64,000 nucleotides of DNA from an uncultured Bacteroidales bacterium (GCA_947304185.1 CAMZAM010000003.1:86784-150783); one strand, 5' to 3'. Shown: positions 15,423 through 24,568, counted from the first letter of the stretch. The notes: generated by a model from the sequence alone, not told the origin. Numbers and translations are program-made.

Positions 15423-18062
15423 ATGAGAAAAATCACTCTGCTGTCTTTGATGGCATTCTTATTCTTCACTTTTAATGCAAAGTCACAACAAGGCGTGCAA
15501 AACTACGTATCTGCCTCGGGCTACGTCATCTTCAACGCACCTTTTTATAATACAGGCACCGATGGCTATGCCTTTGACTTCGAAAACGATTATGTCGAAG
15601 GCCGCCTCAACGGATGGAAGACTATCGATGCTGACGGCGACAGCTACAACTGGACGCTTTCGCCGATAGGAGGGGGCTACGGTCATAACGGCTCCGACGG
15701 CGCAGTGTTTTCATATTCCTGGAGCAGCTATTCAGGCGCATTGATACCCGATAACTACCTTGTGTCGCCACAATTAACGATAACTGGCAACAACCATTAC
15801 GTCACATTCTATGCCTGCACTTTAGACGAGTCGTATTCAGCTGAACATTTCGGACTGGCAGTATCCACCACAGGTGCCAATCCATCCGATTTCACAATGC
15901 TTCAGGAATGGATACTGACATCGAAACAAGGCAGTTGGCACGAATATACGGTAGATTTGGCAAGCTATGTGGGACAAGACATATACATTGCGATACGTCA
16001 TTTCAACTGCACCGACGAATTTTGTATGATTATCGACGACATCTTCGTCGGACCGCAGCAGAAAGACCCTCTCGTGACTTGCTCTATTTCCCTTGATGGG
16101 AATGTGGTGGCTGATGATGTGACTGGCACAAATTATATGCTTGATACTGAAGGATTTGTAAATAACTCGGTGCACAATACGACAATCACGGCGACATATC
16201 AGTCGGGCGCCACTTTGATGAAATCGACCGACTGGACATTCCGTTCGGGCGATAGTTTCCTGGGCTCCCCGACAGGTCTGCATGCCGAGAGCGACGGTAA
16301 CTCTGTTAACCTCAGCTGGGAACTCCCGATGATGAGCTCATCATATACCGTCGATGAACTTTTCTATGACTTCGCCGACACCACGATGTCGGACCTAACG
16401 GTGATTGACGCTAACGGTGATGGTCTTAATTTTTACCCATGCACATATGGCGGATATGGTGCTGGCCCATGCCTCAGATCCAACTCATGGCAGGGAGATC
16501 AGCTGAATCCTGACAATTATGCTGTGTCGCCAAGACTTATCGCATCGGAAAACACACTGCTTACATTTGTCGCGAGAGACTCTGATCAACCGGGTATTGC
16601 CCCCGATCCGGAACATTTCGGAATTGCCGTCTCAACTGCCGACAATACCAATCCCGCAAGTTTCACCATGATACAGGAATGGAACAGTCAACATAATTAC
16701 ACAGATTATAGTGTTGACCTCTCGGCTTACGCAGGACAACAGGTTTATGTCGCATTTCGCCATTTCAATACTACAGGCTCTACATATTATCTTGTTATTG
16801 ATAATATCTCGATTACCAATATAGAGGCACAAATCACACGTCCAGCCAAAGGCGCTCTAGTGTATGCCAATGGCGAACTTATCGCTATGCTGAACCATGG
16901 TGAAACAAGCTATACTCACAACGTAAACCGTTATGAATCAGAATATTGCATCAGAATTATCCAAGAAGGAAGCAAGACTGACGGTACTTATTTCGCTTTG
17001 GCGGCACCTCAGTGTGCTACCACCGAATTGGAATGTGTAGCGCCGAAAAACCTTGCAGCAACTTATGATGGCGATAAAGTCACCCTCACATGGGAACGCG
17101 ATATTTTCATTGATTTTGAAGATGACCCTCAAGGATGGTCATTCCTCGACGGCGATGGCGACGGCTATGTATTCGGCATTTATGCTGCAGGCGGCATGGA
17201 GCCTGGCGGAGCAATCAACACCGCTGGCACCAACGCATCTCTGACCTCATTCTCATACGTCAACGGTCATGGCGACCTGACTCCTGATAATTATGCTTTC
17301 ATGCCGCTCACTAAGATTCTTCCTGGCGCAAGCCTCGAATTCTATGCCGCAGGCTACGATCCGAGCTATCCCGTTGAGACATTCGGCGTAGTCGTTGCCT
17401 CATCTGATGGCATGAATATCAATATGTTACAGCAGTGGACGACATCGCATCCTTATTCCAAATACACCGTCGATTTGTCGGGATATGCAGGGGAGAACAT
17501 TTTCGTGGGCTTCCGTCATTTCTCGGCAGTGGCGGCATTCGCTCTCTGCATTGACAACATCACCCTGACTAACGCTGTTTGGGCTGGGACAGCGAGCGAA
17601 ACTATTCAATATAACATCTACCGCTCATTCGATGGCGTCAACTACAACTATATTGGTTATGCTAACGGTGATATGACCAGTTTTGACGATAACGACATTA
17701 AGAATGTCAACCAATATTATAAGGTGACAGCTGTTAACACTGTCTCGGGTGGCCTTGCATGCGAGTCTGCTTACGCTATGTCGGCCGACGGTATCCATGA
17801 TTATGTCTATGCGCAAACCCTAGGCATTGCTGAGATTGGCGATAACGGAATAGCCGTTTATCCGAATCCGACTACGGGACTTATACACATAAACTCAAAT
17901 AATCTCGAATCAGATTATCATGTTGTAAATGCTTTGGGTGAGACGGTCTTGGTGGGCAAAATCACATCTGAAACGCAACATATCGACATGACCAATCTGC
18001 CGAATGGCGTTTATTTCGTGAAAATAGCTGAAAACACTGTAAAACTGGTTGTTAAAAAATAA
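15423..18062 (+). CDS. T9SS-secreted protein with three cleaved-adhesin-like jelly-roll domains
   Basis: 879 residues with a signal peptide ending near NAKSQQ. Three choice-of-anchor-J/cleaved-adhesin-like modules lie at about residues 50-210, 310-470 and 565-715. Each shows an FxDFE/YDFAD opening, PDNY(LVS/AVS/AFM)P, EHFG or ETFG, a Y-T/S-VDLSxYAGQ strand and a closing (I/L)(V)IDN(I)-type strand. Fibronectin-like linkers separate them (VNLSWELP, VTLTWERD). The end is a type A T9SS sorting domain (YPNPTTGLIHINSN ... GVYFVKIAENTVKLVVKK). Such modules occur in gingipain adhesin domains and many T9SS proteins; binding to carbohydrate or protein is possible but not shown. It is transcribed away from the proteases from interlocked promoters. 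Confidence 0.88.
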   Translation: MRKITLLSLMAFLFFTFNAKSQQGVQNYVSASGYVIFNAPFYNTGTDGYAFDFENDYVEGRLNGWKTIDADGDSYNWTLSPIGGGYGHNGSDGAVFSYSWSSYSGALIPDNYLVSPQLTITGNNHYVTFYACTLDESYSAEHFGLAVSTTGANPSDFTMLQEWILTSKQGSWHEYTVDLASYVGQDIYIAIRHFNCTDEFCMIIDDIFVGPQQKDPLVTCSISLDGNVVADDVTGTNYMLDTEGFVNNSVHNTTITATYQSGATLMKSTDWTFRSGDSFLGSPTGLHAESDGNSVNLSWELPMMSSSYTVDELFYDFADTTMSDLTVIDANGDGLNFYPCTYGGYGAGPCLRSNSWQGDQLNPDNYAVSPRLIASENTLLTFVARDSDQPGIAPDPEHFGIAVSTADNTNPASFTMIQEWNSQHNYTDYSVDLSAYAGQQVYVAFRHFNTTGSTYYLVIDNISITNIEAQITRPAKGALVYANGELIAMLNHGETSYTHNVNRYESEYCIRIIQEGSKTDGTYFALAAPQCATTELECVAPKNLAATYDGDKVTLTWERDIFIDFEDDPQGWSFLDGDGDGYVFGIYAAGGMEPGGAINTAGTNASLTSFSYVNGHGDLTPDNYAFMPLTKILPGASLEFYAAGYDPSYPVETFGVVVASSDGMNINMLQQWTTSHPYSKYTVDLSGYAGENIFVGFRHFSAVAAFALCIDNITLTNAVWAGTASETIQYNIYRSFDGVNYNYIGYANGDMTSFDDNDIKNVNQYYKVTAVNTVSGGLACESAYAMSADGIHDYVYAQTLGIAEIGDNGIAVYPNPTTGLIHINSNNLESDYHVVNALGETVLVGKITSETQHIDMTNLPNGVYFVKIAENTVKLVVKK

Positions 18063-18072
18063 TTTATAAAAT

Positions 18073-18103
18073 TTTGTTTTTATTAAAATAATTCCTAATT
18101 TTG
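18073..18103 (+). promoter_or_regulatory. Consensus Bacteroidota promoter for the NfnAB-like gene
   Basis: TTTG at 18073-18076, a 19-base spacer and TAATTTTG at 18096-18103. The start codon at 18154 leaves a leader of about 45 bases. Confidence 0.75.
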
Positions 18104-18153
18104 TAGTTTGTAATTACTGCATTTTAAAGGAAATTATCTAAAATTTTTATATT

Positions 18154-20427
18154 ATGTATCTGATAGTCAATAAGAAAGAATTAGCGCAGGATACCTTTAT
18201 GATGGAAATCGAGGCTCCGCGTCTCTCGAGAGCGGCTCTCCCAGGGCAGTTCCTGATTATTAAAATGACAGAAAAAGCTGAGCGTATCCCGCTCACAATC
18301 AGTGATAATGACCCTTGGAACGGCACCGTGACAATCGTCTTCAAGGCTATCGGAAAATCGACTCAGGAGATGGCAAAATACAAGGTAGGCGACACCTTCC
18401 TTGATGTTGTGGGCCCTCTCGGACGTCCATCAGAGTTCATTCACATGTCGTATGAGGAGCGTAAGACCAAGAAATACGTCTTCATCGGCGGCGGCGTTGG
18501 TATCGCACCTATCTTCCCTCAGGTGAAGTGGTTGTATCATAACGGCGTGAAAGCCGACGTCATCATCGGCGCCCGTACTCACAGCCTCCTCGTATACGAA
18601 GATGAACTCTCGTCAATGTCGAATCTTTACGTCACAACAGATGACGGAACTTCAGAATATAAAGGTCTCGTCACCGACATGCTGCAACGTCTCGTTGATC
18701 AAGGCAATCACTACGACGAATGCATCGCCATCGGCCCGATGATCATGATGAAGTTTGTGTGCCAGCTCGCACAGAAACTCAACATCAAATGTACTGTGTC
18801 GATGAATGCCTTGATGGTCGATGGTACCGGTATGTGCGGCGCCTGCCGTATCAGTGTGGGCGGCCAAACCAAGTTCACCTGCGTCGACGGCCCTGAGTTC
18901 GACGGTGCTAAGGTCGACTTTGCAGAGGCAATGAAACGTCAGTCGATGTATAACAACGTGGTTGAGCATAAACAGCTTGAAAACGCTGAGAAAGCCGAAG
19001 GCCATAAATGCCATGTGGGCGGCATCCTCGATGAGCCTCGCGATAAGAAACATCGTGTGAAGATAACCGAGCAGGATCCGTTGGTGCGTGCCCATAACTT
19101 CGATGAGGTGTGTCTCGGCTACACTGCAGAAGAAGCCATCGTTGAAGCACAGCGCTGTCTGAACTGCGGCCGTCCACAGTGCGTCACAGGCTGTCCGGTC
19201 AACATCAACATCCCTGGATTCGTTAAGAAGGTGGCTGAAGGCGACTTCCTAGGTGCCGCGCAGATTATCGACGAAGACTCAGCATTGCCGGCTGTCTGCG
19301 GTCGTGTGTGCCCGCAGGAGACACAGTGCGAAGGCAAATGCGTGATGGGAGTGAAGTTCGAGCCTATCGCCATCGGAAAACTCGAACGTTTCGTGGGCGA
19401 CTGGTCACGTGAGAACAATATCAACCTTGTGAAGCCTATCAAGAAGAACGGTAAACGTGTCGCTGTCATCGGATCAGGCCCTTCAGGCCTCACATGTGCT
19501 AAAGAATTGTTGGTGCGTGGCTACGACGTCACAGTGTTTGAGGCTCTGCATGAGTTCGGCGGCGTGTTGGCTTACGGCATCCCGTCGTTCCGTCTGCCGA
19601 AAGAGACCGTCGTCCGTCATGAGGTGGAGAACGTGATGCGTCTCGGCGGCCATTTCTTCAAAGACGTGGTCATCGGACGTACCGCATCAATTGAGTCACT
19701 CATGAAAGATGAGCATTTCGACGCTGTGTTCATTGGCTCAGGCGCCGGTCTGCCTAAGTTTATGAACATCCCGGGCGAGAACCTCTGCGGTGTCGTCTCG
19801 GCTAATGAGTTCCTGACAAGAAATAACCTGTTATTCGCATATAAAGAAGGCTTTGAGACGCCAAACTACGTTGGTAAGAAGGTGGCTGTCGTCGGTGGCG
19901 GTAACGTCGCTATGGACGCCGCCCGTACTGCCTTACGTCTCGGCGCCGACGTGCATATCGTGTATCGTCGTTCTGAGGCTGAGCTTCCGGCACGTGCCGA
20001 AGAGGTGCATCACGCCAAGGAGGAAGGCATTCAGTTTGACCTTCTCTGCAACCCTGTCGAGATCCTCGGCAACGAAGACGGCTGGGTCAACGGCATGAAA
20101 TGCATCCGCATGGGTCTCGGCGAGCCTGACGCATCGGGTAGAAGACGTCCAGTGGAGATCAAAGGCTCGGAGTTTGTGCTCGATGTCGACATGGTCGTCA
20201 TGGCCCTCGGCACATCGCCTAACCCGTTGATTTTCAGAACAACACCAGGTCTGAACGCCGACAAGCACGGATGTATCATCGCTAACGACAACGGTCGTAC
20301 CACACGTAACGGCGTGTATGCCGGTGGTGATGCCGTCAGCGGTGCCGCGACGGTGATCCTCGCCATGGGAGCCGGTAAGAAGGCCGCAAAGGCCATCGAC
20401 GACTACCTACGAGGTGAGATGATGTAA
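18154..20427 (+). CDS. nfnAB: Fused NfnA-NfnB ferredoxin/NADP/NAD oxidoreductase (DHODB-like plus glutamate-synthase-small-subunit-like)
   Basis: 757 residues. The N-terminal part (about 1-280) is a PyrK/ferredoxin-NADP reductase-like FAD and NAD(P) module with a [2Fe-2S] site (GTGMCGACRISVGG ... FTCVDGPEFDG). The C-terminal part (about 300-757) is a GltD-like flavoprotein with two [4Fe-4S] motifs (CLNCGRPQCVTGCPVNINIPG, split here after residue 20: CLNCGRPQCVTGC and PVNI; then CGRVCPQETQCEGKCVMG) and two Rossmann sites (AVIGSGPSGLTCAKEL, AVVGGGNVAMDAAR). These are the two halves of NfnAB, which couples NADH and reduced ferredoxin to NADP+ by electron bifurcation. No glutamate synthase large subunit is nearby, so a GltBD role is unlikely. 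It fits with the hydrogenase and fumarate reductase in the same window. Confidence 0.87.
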   Translation: MYLIVNKKELAQDTFMMEIEAPRLSRAALPGQFLIIKMTEKAERIPLTISDNDPWNGTVTIVFKAIGKSTQEMAKYKVGDTFLDVVGPLGRPSEFIHMSYEERKTKKYVFIGGGVGIAPIFPQVKWLYHNGVKADVIIGARTHSLLVYEDELSSMSNLYVTTDDGTSEYKGLVTDMLQRLVDQGNHYDECIAIGPMIMMKFVCQLAQKLNIKCTVSMNALMVDGTGMCGACRISVGGQTKFTCVDGPEFDGAKVDFAEAMKRQSMYNNVVEHKQLENAEKAEGHKCHVGGILDEPRDKKHRVKITEQDPLVRAHNFDEVCLGYTAEEAIVEAQRCLNCGRPQCVTGCPVNINIPGFVKKVAEGDFLGAAQIIDEDSALPAVCGRVCPQETQCEGKCVMGVKFEPIAIGKLERFVGDWSRENNINLVKPIKKNGKRVAVIGSGPSGLTCAKELLVRGYDVTVFEALHEFGGVLAYGIPSFRLPKETVVRHEVENVMRLGGHFFKDVVIGRTASIESLMKDEHFDAVFIGSGAGLPKFMNIPGENLCGVVSANEFLTRNNLLFAYKEGFETPNYVGKKVAVVGGGNVAMDAARTALRLGADVHIVYRRSEAELPARAEEVHHAKEEGIQFDLLCNPVEILGNEDGWVNGMKCIRMGLGEPDASGRRRPVEIKGSEFVLDVDMVVMALGTSPNPLIFRTTPGLNADKHGCIIANDNGRTTRNGVYAGGDAVSGAATVILAMGAGKKAAKAIDDYLRGEMM

Positions 20428-20428
20428 C

Positions 20429-20483
20429 ATTGGCTTTTGGCATTTGGCCTTTGGCAGCCAATGGCTAATAGCCAATAGCCAAC
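20429..20483. repeat. TTGGC/GCCAA inverted repeat cluster
   Basis: Four TGGC units spaced by 2-4 bases (20431-20455) are followed by GCCAA, GGCTAA, GCCAA and GCCAA (20457-20482). The cluster can fold in several registers. It starts right after the stop of the NfnAB-like gene. Confidence 0.6.
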
Positions 20484-20487
20484 AGCA

Positions 20488-20528
20488 AAAAAAGTTTGTA
20501 AAGAATGTACACTTTACAAACTTTTTTG
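20488..20528 (+). terminator. Strong terminator just before the B12 riboswitch promoter
   Basis: AAAAAAGTTTGTAAAG (20488-20503) pairs with CTTTACAAACTTTTTT (20512-20527) over 16 bp with an 8-base loop. It is symmetrical enough to work on both strands and insulates the riboswitch unit from the NfnAB-like gene. Confidence 0.85.
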
Positions 20529-20536
20529 TATTTTTG
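20529..20536 (+). promoter_or_regulatory. -7 box for the B12 uptake operon
   Basis: TATTTTTG fits TAnnTTTG and begins one base after the terminator T-run. Transcription would begin within a few bases of the first riboswitch stem (20541). Confidence 0.6.
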
Positions 20537-20540
20537 CAGT

Positions 20541-20704
20541 CGATTTCAGGTGCCTGAAGAAGGCTCAATAGGGAATCGGGTGAAAACCCCGGACAGTTCC
20601 CGCTGCTGTAAACTCTTGCAGCGCCTGCAGATGTCACTGTTTATCCCATATAAACGGGAAGACGCTGGCGTAAGGAGTGAGTCAGAAGACCTGCCTGAAA
20701 TCGA
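20541..20704 (+). promoter_or_regulatory. Cobalamin (AdoCbl-type) riboswitch
   Basis: The closing stem CGATTTCAGG (20541-20550) pairs with CCTGAAATCG (20695-20704). Inside are the conserved cobalamin riboswitch blocks: AGGTGCC, AATAGGGAATCGGGTGAAAA, CCCGCTGCTGTAA, GGGAAGACGCTGGCG and the B12-box GAGTCAGAAGACCTGCC. The receptor start (20755) lies 50 bases beyond. When cobalamin binds, such elements usually block translation or transcription of the uptake genes. I see no separate terminator between 20704 and 20755, so control of translation is more likely. Confidence 0.95.
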
Positions 20705-20754
20705 AGACATTTGAGACTTTCGGGATAAGAGTCGGTCGAAGAATTCAGATTGGT

Positions 20755-22662
20755 ATGAAGAAATTGTGTGTAATGCTGTTTCTTTTAGTTTCCTTTGCCG
20801 CTTTGGCTCAGGATACTATCGTTTTGCAATCTGTGGAGGTCAACGCTGCTGCCATCAGGCAGAACCAAGCCGAGGCCGCCATGGAACGCAAGATGGACAC
20901 CGCTCTGCTGAAACGTCTCAACACAATAACAATGTCACAGCTGCTCATCCAGCACAGCCCCGTCTTCATCAAGACATATGGCCCTGGCGGGGTAGCGACG
21001 GCATCGTTCAGAGGCACCACCGCAAGCCACACCCTCGTGCTGTGGAACGGATTCCCAATCAACGCACCAACACTCGGACAGGTCGACTTCAGCACCATCC
21101 CGGTGTTTATGACCGAGCAGGTGGCGTTGAAATGGGGTAGTGGCACGTCGGCTAACAGCGGCGGCCTCGGCGGCGCAGTTAACATCGAGAACACTCAGCA
21201 TTTCGGCGAGGGCTGGATCCTCGACCTGAAGCAGACATACGGCAGTTTCAATACCTTCGGCTCTTATATCACTGCCGGTTATTCATGGGCAAGTCACCTT
21301 TTGCGGGTGAAGGCTTATCGTACCTCGAGCGACAACGACTTCGAGTACAATAACATAGGCGTGATCCCGCATCAGGTGATGAAGCAAAAAAACGGCGAAT
21401 TCGTCGATTACGGCGTTATGCCGGAATATCAATGGCGCTTTCGTAACTCATTGATAACCATAGTGTCATGGAACCAGTGGAGCGACCGTAACTGCCCGCA
21501 GATAATGCCTAACGTGGGTAACAGCGACCGAACGAAAGAATATACCGAAAACGGCTATTCGCGTAATTTTATCTCTTATAAAACCTATTGGGAATCAGGT
21601 AAGATTGAATTAAAATCGGCCTATTTCTACGAAAAACAGCATTATTTCCTGAATACATTTACCACCATCGGAACGCCGGTCACTACAATCGAATCGCTAA
21701 ACGACGCTAATGTGCTGCACCAAATCGTAGATGTGTATCAAGACCTTTATAAATCATGGAAAATCAACGCCAAGGTGCAGTGGGACTACGAACAGGTGGA
21801 GTCGAACAACTACGATAACACCGACAACCAGAACGCCGATCGCCATGTTCTGTCGTTATATGCCGCTTTGACTGGTAAGTTGTTGAAACCTATTGACTTA
21901 CGTTTTACTTTGCGTAACGACTGGGTCGACTGGAACTCAGCTGGAGTGTTCCCGACGGCTACTATGTCGTACAGCTGTATTTATCTTAAAGGTCTGAAAA
22001 TCAATGCTGGATATAGTCATAACTACCGCAATCCGAGCTTAAACGACCTCTATTGGAATCCTGGAGGTAACAAAGACCTGAAGCCGGAAAACGGTCGCAC
22101 CGTCGACGGAAATATCATGTATGAAAGGAAGTTCGGACGTTTTTCTATTGAAAGCACGATGGGCGCATATTATTCAGAAGTGAAGGATTGGATACAATGG
22201 GTGCCTTCGCCATGGAGATATTGGAGACCTGAAAATGTAGCTACTGTGGTGGCATACGGCACCGAGCTGCATCTGAAGATGAATTATTTCATCAGCGACT
22301 GGAATTTCTCGGTATCAGGCAACTATGTCTACAGTCATACCACCAACAAAGAAGACGGATTTCAGCTGATGTACATACCGCTGCATCACGCCAACGCATA
22401 CGCGGAAGCGAAGTGGCGCACGTGGTATCTGAACTATACGATGGAGTATACCGGAAGGCGTAAGACACAGCTCGATACCGAAGAAGTGTTGGCAGGTCGA
22501 CTCAATCCATACACTTTACATCATTTGGCGATGGGCAAGCAGATAAGGAAGTTAACTGTCGAATTTAGGATAAATAACATCACAAACGTCGATTATCAGG
22601 CAGTTTTGTATCGAGCGATGCCCGGCAGAAGCTACGAAGTGAGTCTGAATTATAAACTTTAG
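20755..22662 (+). CDS. btuB: TonB-dependent outer-membrane cobalamin receptor, BtuB-like
   Basis: 635 residues. ATG 20755 begins the signal peptide MKKLCVMLFLLVSFAALAQ; an in-frame ATG at 20677 lies inside the riboswitch and is rejected. The protein starts with a possible TonB-box region (DTIVLQSVEV), then a plug domain (VATASFRGTTASHTLVLWNG, GSGTSANSGGLGGAVNIEN) and a beta-barrel that ends with an aromatic-rich strand (YEVSLNYKL). It has no N-terminal carboxypeptidase-regulatory domain, unlike SusC. Cobalamin specificity is inferred from the riboswitch in front and the BtuG-like lipoprotein behind. Energy would come from TonB-ExbBD encoded elsewhere. Confidence 0.9.
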   Translation: MKKLCVMLFLLVSFAALAQDTIVLQSVEVNAAAIRQNQAEAAMERKMDTALLKRLNTITMSQLLIQHSPVFIKTYGPGGVATASFRGTTASHTLVLWNGFPINAPTLGQVDFSTIPVFMTEQVALKWGSGTSANSGGLGGAVNIENTQHFGEGWILDLKQTYGSFNTFGSYITAGYSWASHLLRVKAYRTSSDNDFEYNNIGVIPHQVMKQKNGEFVDYGVMPEYQWRFRNSLITIVSWNQWSDRNCPQIMPNVGNSDRTKEYTENGYSRNFISYKTYWESGKIELKSAYFYEKQHYFLNTFTTIGTPVTTIESLNDANVLHQIVDVYQDLYKSWKINAKVQWDYEQVESNNYDNTDNQNADRHVLSLYAALTGKLLKPIDLRFTLRNDWVDWNSAGVFPTATMSYSCIYLKGLKINAGYSHNYRNPSLNDLYWNPGGNKDLKPENGRTVDGNIMYERKFGRFSIESTMGAYYSEVKDWIQWVPSPWRYWRPENVATVVAYGTELHLKMNYFISDWNFSVSGNYVYSHTTNKEDGFQLMYIPLHHANAYAEAKWRTWYLNYTMEYTGRRKTQLDTEEVLAGRLNPYTLHHLAMGKQIRKLTVEFRINNITNVDYQAVLYRAMPGRSYEVSLNYKL

Positions 22663-22715
22663 TATTGAATTATTTGATATTATTATTGAAATATTGAATA
22701 TTAGTTTTAATAATT

Positions 22716-23786
22716 ATGAAAAAAACGTTTTTAGTTTTGATGATTGCAATCTCGCTGACATTTGTCGGTTGCAAAAAAGAAAAGAAAACCGTTGATCCTG
22801 CGCCGGAGGAATTCTCAGTGGGCAAGGGTGTTTTCATTTTAAACGAAGGTACTTTTACATACGCTAATGCATCGCTTTCGTTTTACGATTTCGATAAGAA
22901 TGAGGTCGAAAACAACCTGTTTTTCAGGGTTAACGATGCTCCTGTAGGCGATGTCGGGCAGTCGATGACGATGATTGGCAATGATTTGTACATCGTGGTC
23001 AACAATAGCAAATATATTTATAAGGTGAATGCCAAGACCATCAAATACAAGGCCAAAATCGAAGGTTTCAACTCGCCGCGACAGATGATTCAGGTGAGCG
23101 ATAACAAGGCTTACGTGTCGGATATCGAGAGTCCGGGCTTCTGGACGATGAACCTCAGCACCAATGCTTTGACTTTTGTCGACTATGGCAGCGCTACCGA
23201 GGCTATGGTGAAGGTCGGCAACGAGGTGTATATGTCAAACTGGTCGAATTATTACGTTCCGTCGGGCTCAAATAAGACCATTCAAGTCATTGATTGTGAG
23301 GCTGATACGCTTGTCGCAACCATTGAAGTCGCTCAAGAGCCTAACTCGATGGTTGTAGATAAGAACAACCACATCTGGGTGTCGTGCAGCGGCGGTTACA
23401 TGACTCCTTGCGACCCTGCCATCATTTGCATCGATGCGGCTACACATAGCGTGTTACATCGTTTCGACCTCGCTGAAGGCAGCTATCCGAGCGGTCTGAC
23501 CGTTGATGCAGCAGGGGAGAACGTCTATTTTATGAATGGTGGCTACGGCACACTTGACATATATAAAGTGTCGGCCGATGCCACTGAACTCCCTGAAACT
23601 CCGTTTATTACATCTGAAGGTAAGGTGTTTTACAACCTGAAAGTCAACCCGGAGAATGGCGATTTGTACGTCACCGATGCGAAAAACTACGTGCAGAACG
23701 GCGATCTGCTGCGTTATTCAGCCGATGGCACGCTCCTCGGCACCTTCTCACTCGGCATAATCCCGAGCTATATGCTTTTCAATTAA
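22716..23786 (+). CDS. btuG: Surface lipoprotein beta-propeller, BtuG-like (YncE/DUF5074 type)
   Basis: 356 residues. A lipoprotein signal peptide with the lipobox LTFVGC puts the lipidated Cys at 19. The rest is a YncE-like seven-bladed propeller with repeated strands such as GVFILNEGTFTYANASLSFY, YKVNAKTIKYKAKIEGF, PNSMVVDKNNHIWVSC and PSGLTVDAAGENVYFMNGG. In gut Bacteroides, BtuG is an exposed lipoprotein of this fold that binds cobalamin very tightly and sits on BtuB. Position 53 bases behind the receptor, in the same riboswitch-controlled unit, supports that role. The acidic surface-export signal common in Bacteroides (C-S-D/E) is not seen; Lys/Glu follow the Cys. A strong terminator ends the unit, and BtuCDF is not here. 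Confidence 0.82.
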   Translation: MKKTFLVLMIAISLTFVGCKKEKKTVDPAPEEFSVGKGVFILNEGTFTYANASLSFYDFDKNEVENNLFFRVNDAPVGDVGQSMTMIGNDLYIVVNNSKYIYKVNAKTIKYKAKIEGFNSPRQMIQVSDNKAYVSDIESPGFWTMNLSTNALTFVDYGSATEAMVKVGNEVYMSNWSNYYVPSGSNKTIQVIDCEADTLVATIEVAQEPNSMVVDKNNHIWVSCSGGYMTPCDPAIICIDAATHSVLHRFDLAEGSYPSGLTVDAAGENVYFMNGGYGTLDIYKVSADATELPETPFITSEGKVFYNLKVNPENGDLYVTDAKNYVQNGDLLRYSADGTLLGTFSLGIIPSYMLFN

Positions 23787-23804
23787 TATAATCCTAATTT
23801 GCTC

Positions 23805-23840
23805 GAAGAACCGCCTTCCAAGGGCGGTTCTTCTTTTTTT
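23805..23840 (+). terminator. Terminator of the btuB-btuG unit
   Basis: GAAGAACCGCC (23805-23815) pairs perfectly with GGCGGTTCTTC (23823-23833), followed by a T-run. Confidence 0.92.
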
Positions 23841-23849
23841 ATACAATTG

Positions 23850-23881
23850 TTGGTGAGAATAACATTTTTTTTGTATTTTTG
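23850..23881 (+). promoter_or_regulatory. Promoter of the fumarate reductase operon
   Basis: TTG at 23850-23852, a 21-base spacer and TATTTTTG at 23874-23881. The start codon of frdC is 23 bases beyond. Confidence 0.6.
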
Positions 23882-23904
23882 TAAATTGAATTAATCATTT
23901 TCAA

Positions 23905-24558
23905 ATGGGCAAAAAAGGTTTATCCTCAATCACTAAGAAGCTGATAATGGCCGTCACTGGCGGCGGTTTGGTGTTTTTCCTGCTGTTTCACGGCGCGATG
24001 AATGTCGTCTCGATATTCTCAGAAGACGGATATCGCTGGATATGCGAGTTTTTAGGTGCTAACTGGTATGCTATCGTAGGAACGATAGGGCTTGCCATAC
24101 TTGTGATTCTGCATCTCATCTACGCCTTCATCTTGTCATATCAGAACTTCAAAGCGCGTGGGCGCCAGCGTTATGCAGTAAACGAACGTCCTGAAGGCGT
24201 GTCATGGGCCTCGAAAAACATGCTCGCGATAGGAGCCTTCATACTGTTCGGACTCGTGTTCCACCTCTACGACTTCTGGTCGAAGATGCAGCTCGCTGAA
24301 CTTAAAGGCGGCGCTCCCGTCGACGGCATCGATCAGATAAAATTCATCTTCTCGAACAACTATTTTAGCATAATGTACCTGCTTTGGCTTGTCGCGATAT
24401 GGTTCCATCTGTCGCATGGTATCGCCAGCGTGATGCAGTCGATAGGATGGAACAACCACGTCTGGCAAAACCGCATCGAATGGCTAGGCAAGTTCTTCGC
24501 CGCTGTCATTGTTTTGATGTTTGCCTCGGTTGTAATATATTATTGGTTAATTGTTTAG
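23905..24558 (+). CDS. frdC: Fumarate reductase/succinate dehydrogenase cytochrome b subunit
   Basis: 217 residues with about five membrane segments (GGLVFFLLFHGAMNVVSI; YAIVGTIGLAILVILHLIYA; MLAIGAFILFGLVFHLYDF; YFSIMYLLWLVAIWFHLSHG; FFAAVIVLMFASVVIYYWL). Histidines in FHGAMN, LHLIY, FHLYDF and FHLSHG are candidates for haem ligands. This is the Bacteroidota type B single membrane anchor that accepts electrons from menaquinol. It is the first gene of frdCAB; the product sits in the inner membrane and supports fumarate respiration and succinate formation. Confidence 0.93.
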   Translation: MGKKGLSSITKKLIMAVTGGGLVFFLLFHGAMNVVSIFSEDGYRWICEFLGANWYAIVGTIGLAILVILHLIYAFILSYQNFKARGRQRYAVNERPEGVSWASKNMLAIGAFILFGLVFHLYDFWSKMQLAELKGGAPVDGIDQIKFIFSNNYFSIMYLLWLVAIWFHLSHGIASVMQSIGWNNHVWQNRIEWLGKFFAAVIVLMFASVVIYYWLIV

Positions 24559-24568
24559 ATATATTTAC

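Noticed and set aside
15837..16283. 148-codon minus-strand frame
   Set aside because: Antisense to the T9SS jelly-roll protein; no promoter or domain.
18154..20427. Glutamate synthase small subunit or dihydroorotate dehydrogenase subunit
   Set aside because: No gltB or pyrD partner is nearby, and the union of both modules matches NfnA plus NfnB better.
20677..20754. Upstream ATG for the TonB-dependent receptor
   Set aside because: It lies in the riboswitch core; ATG 20755 begins a normal signal peptide.
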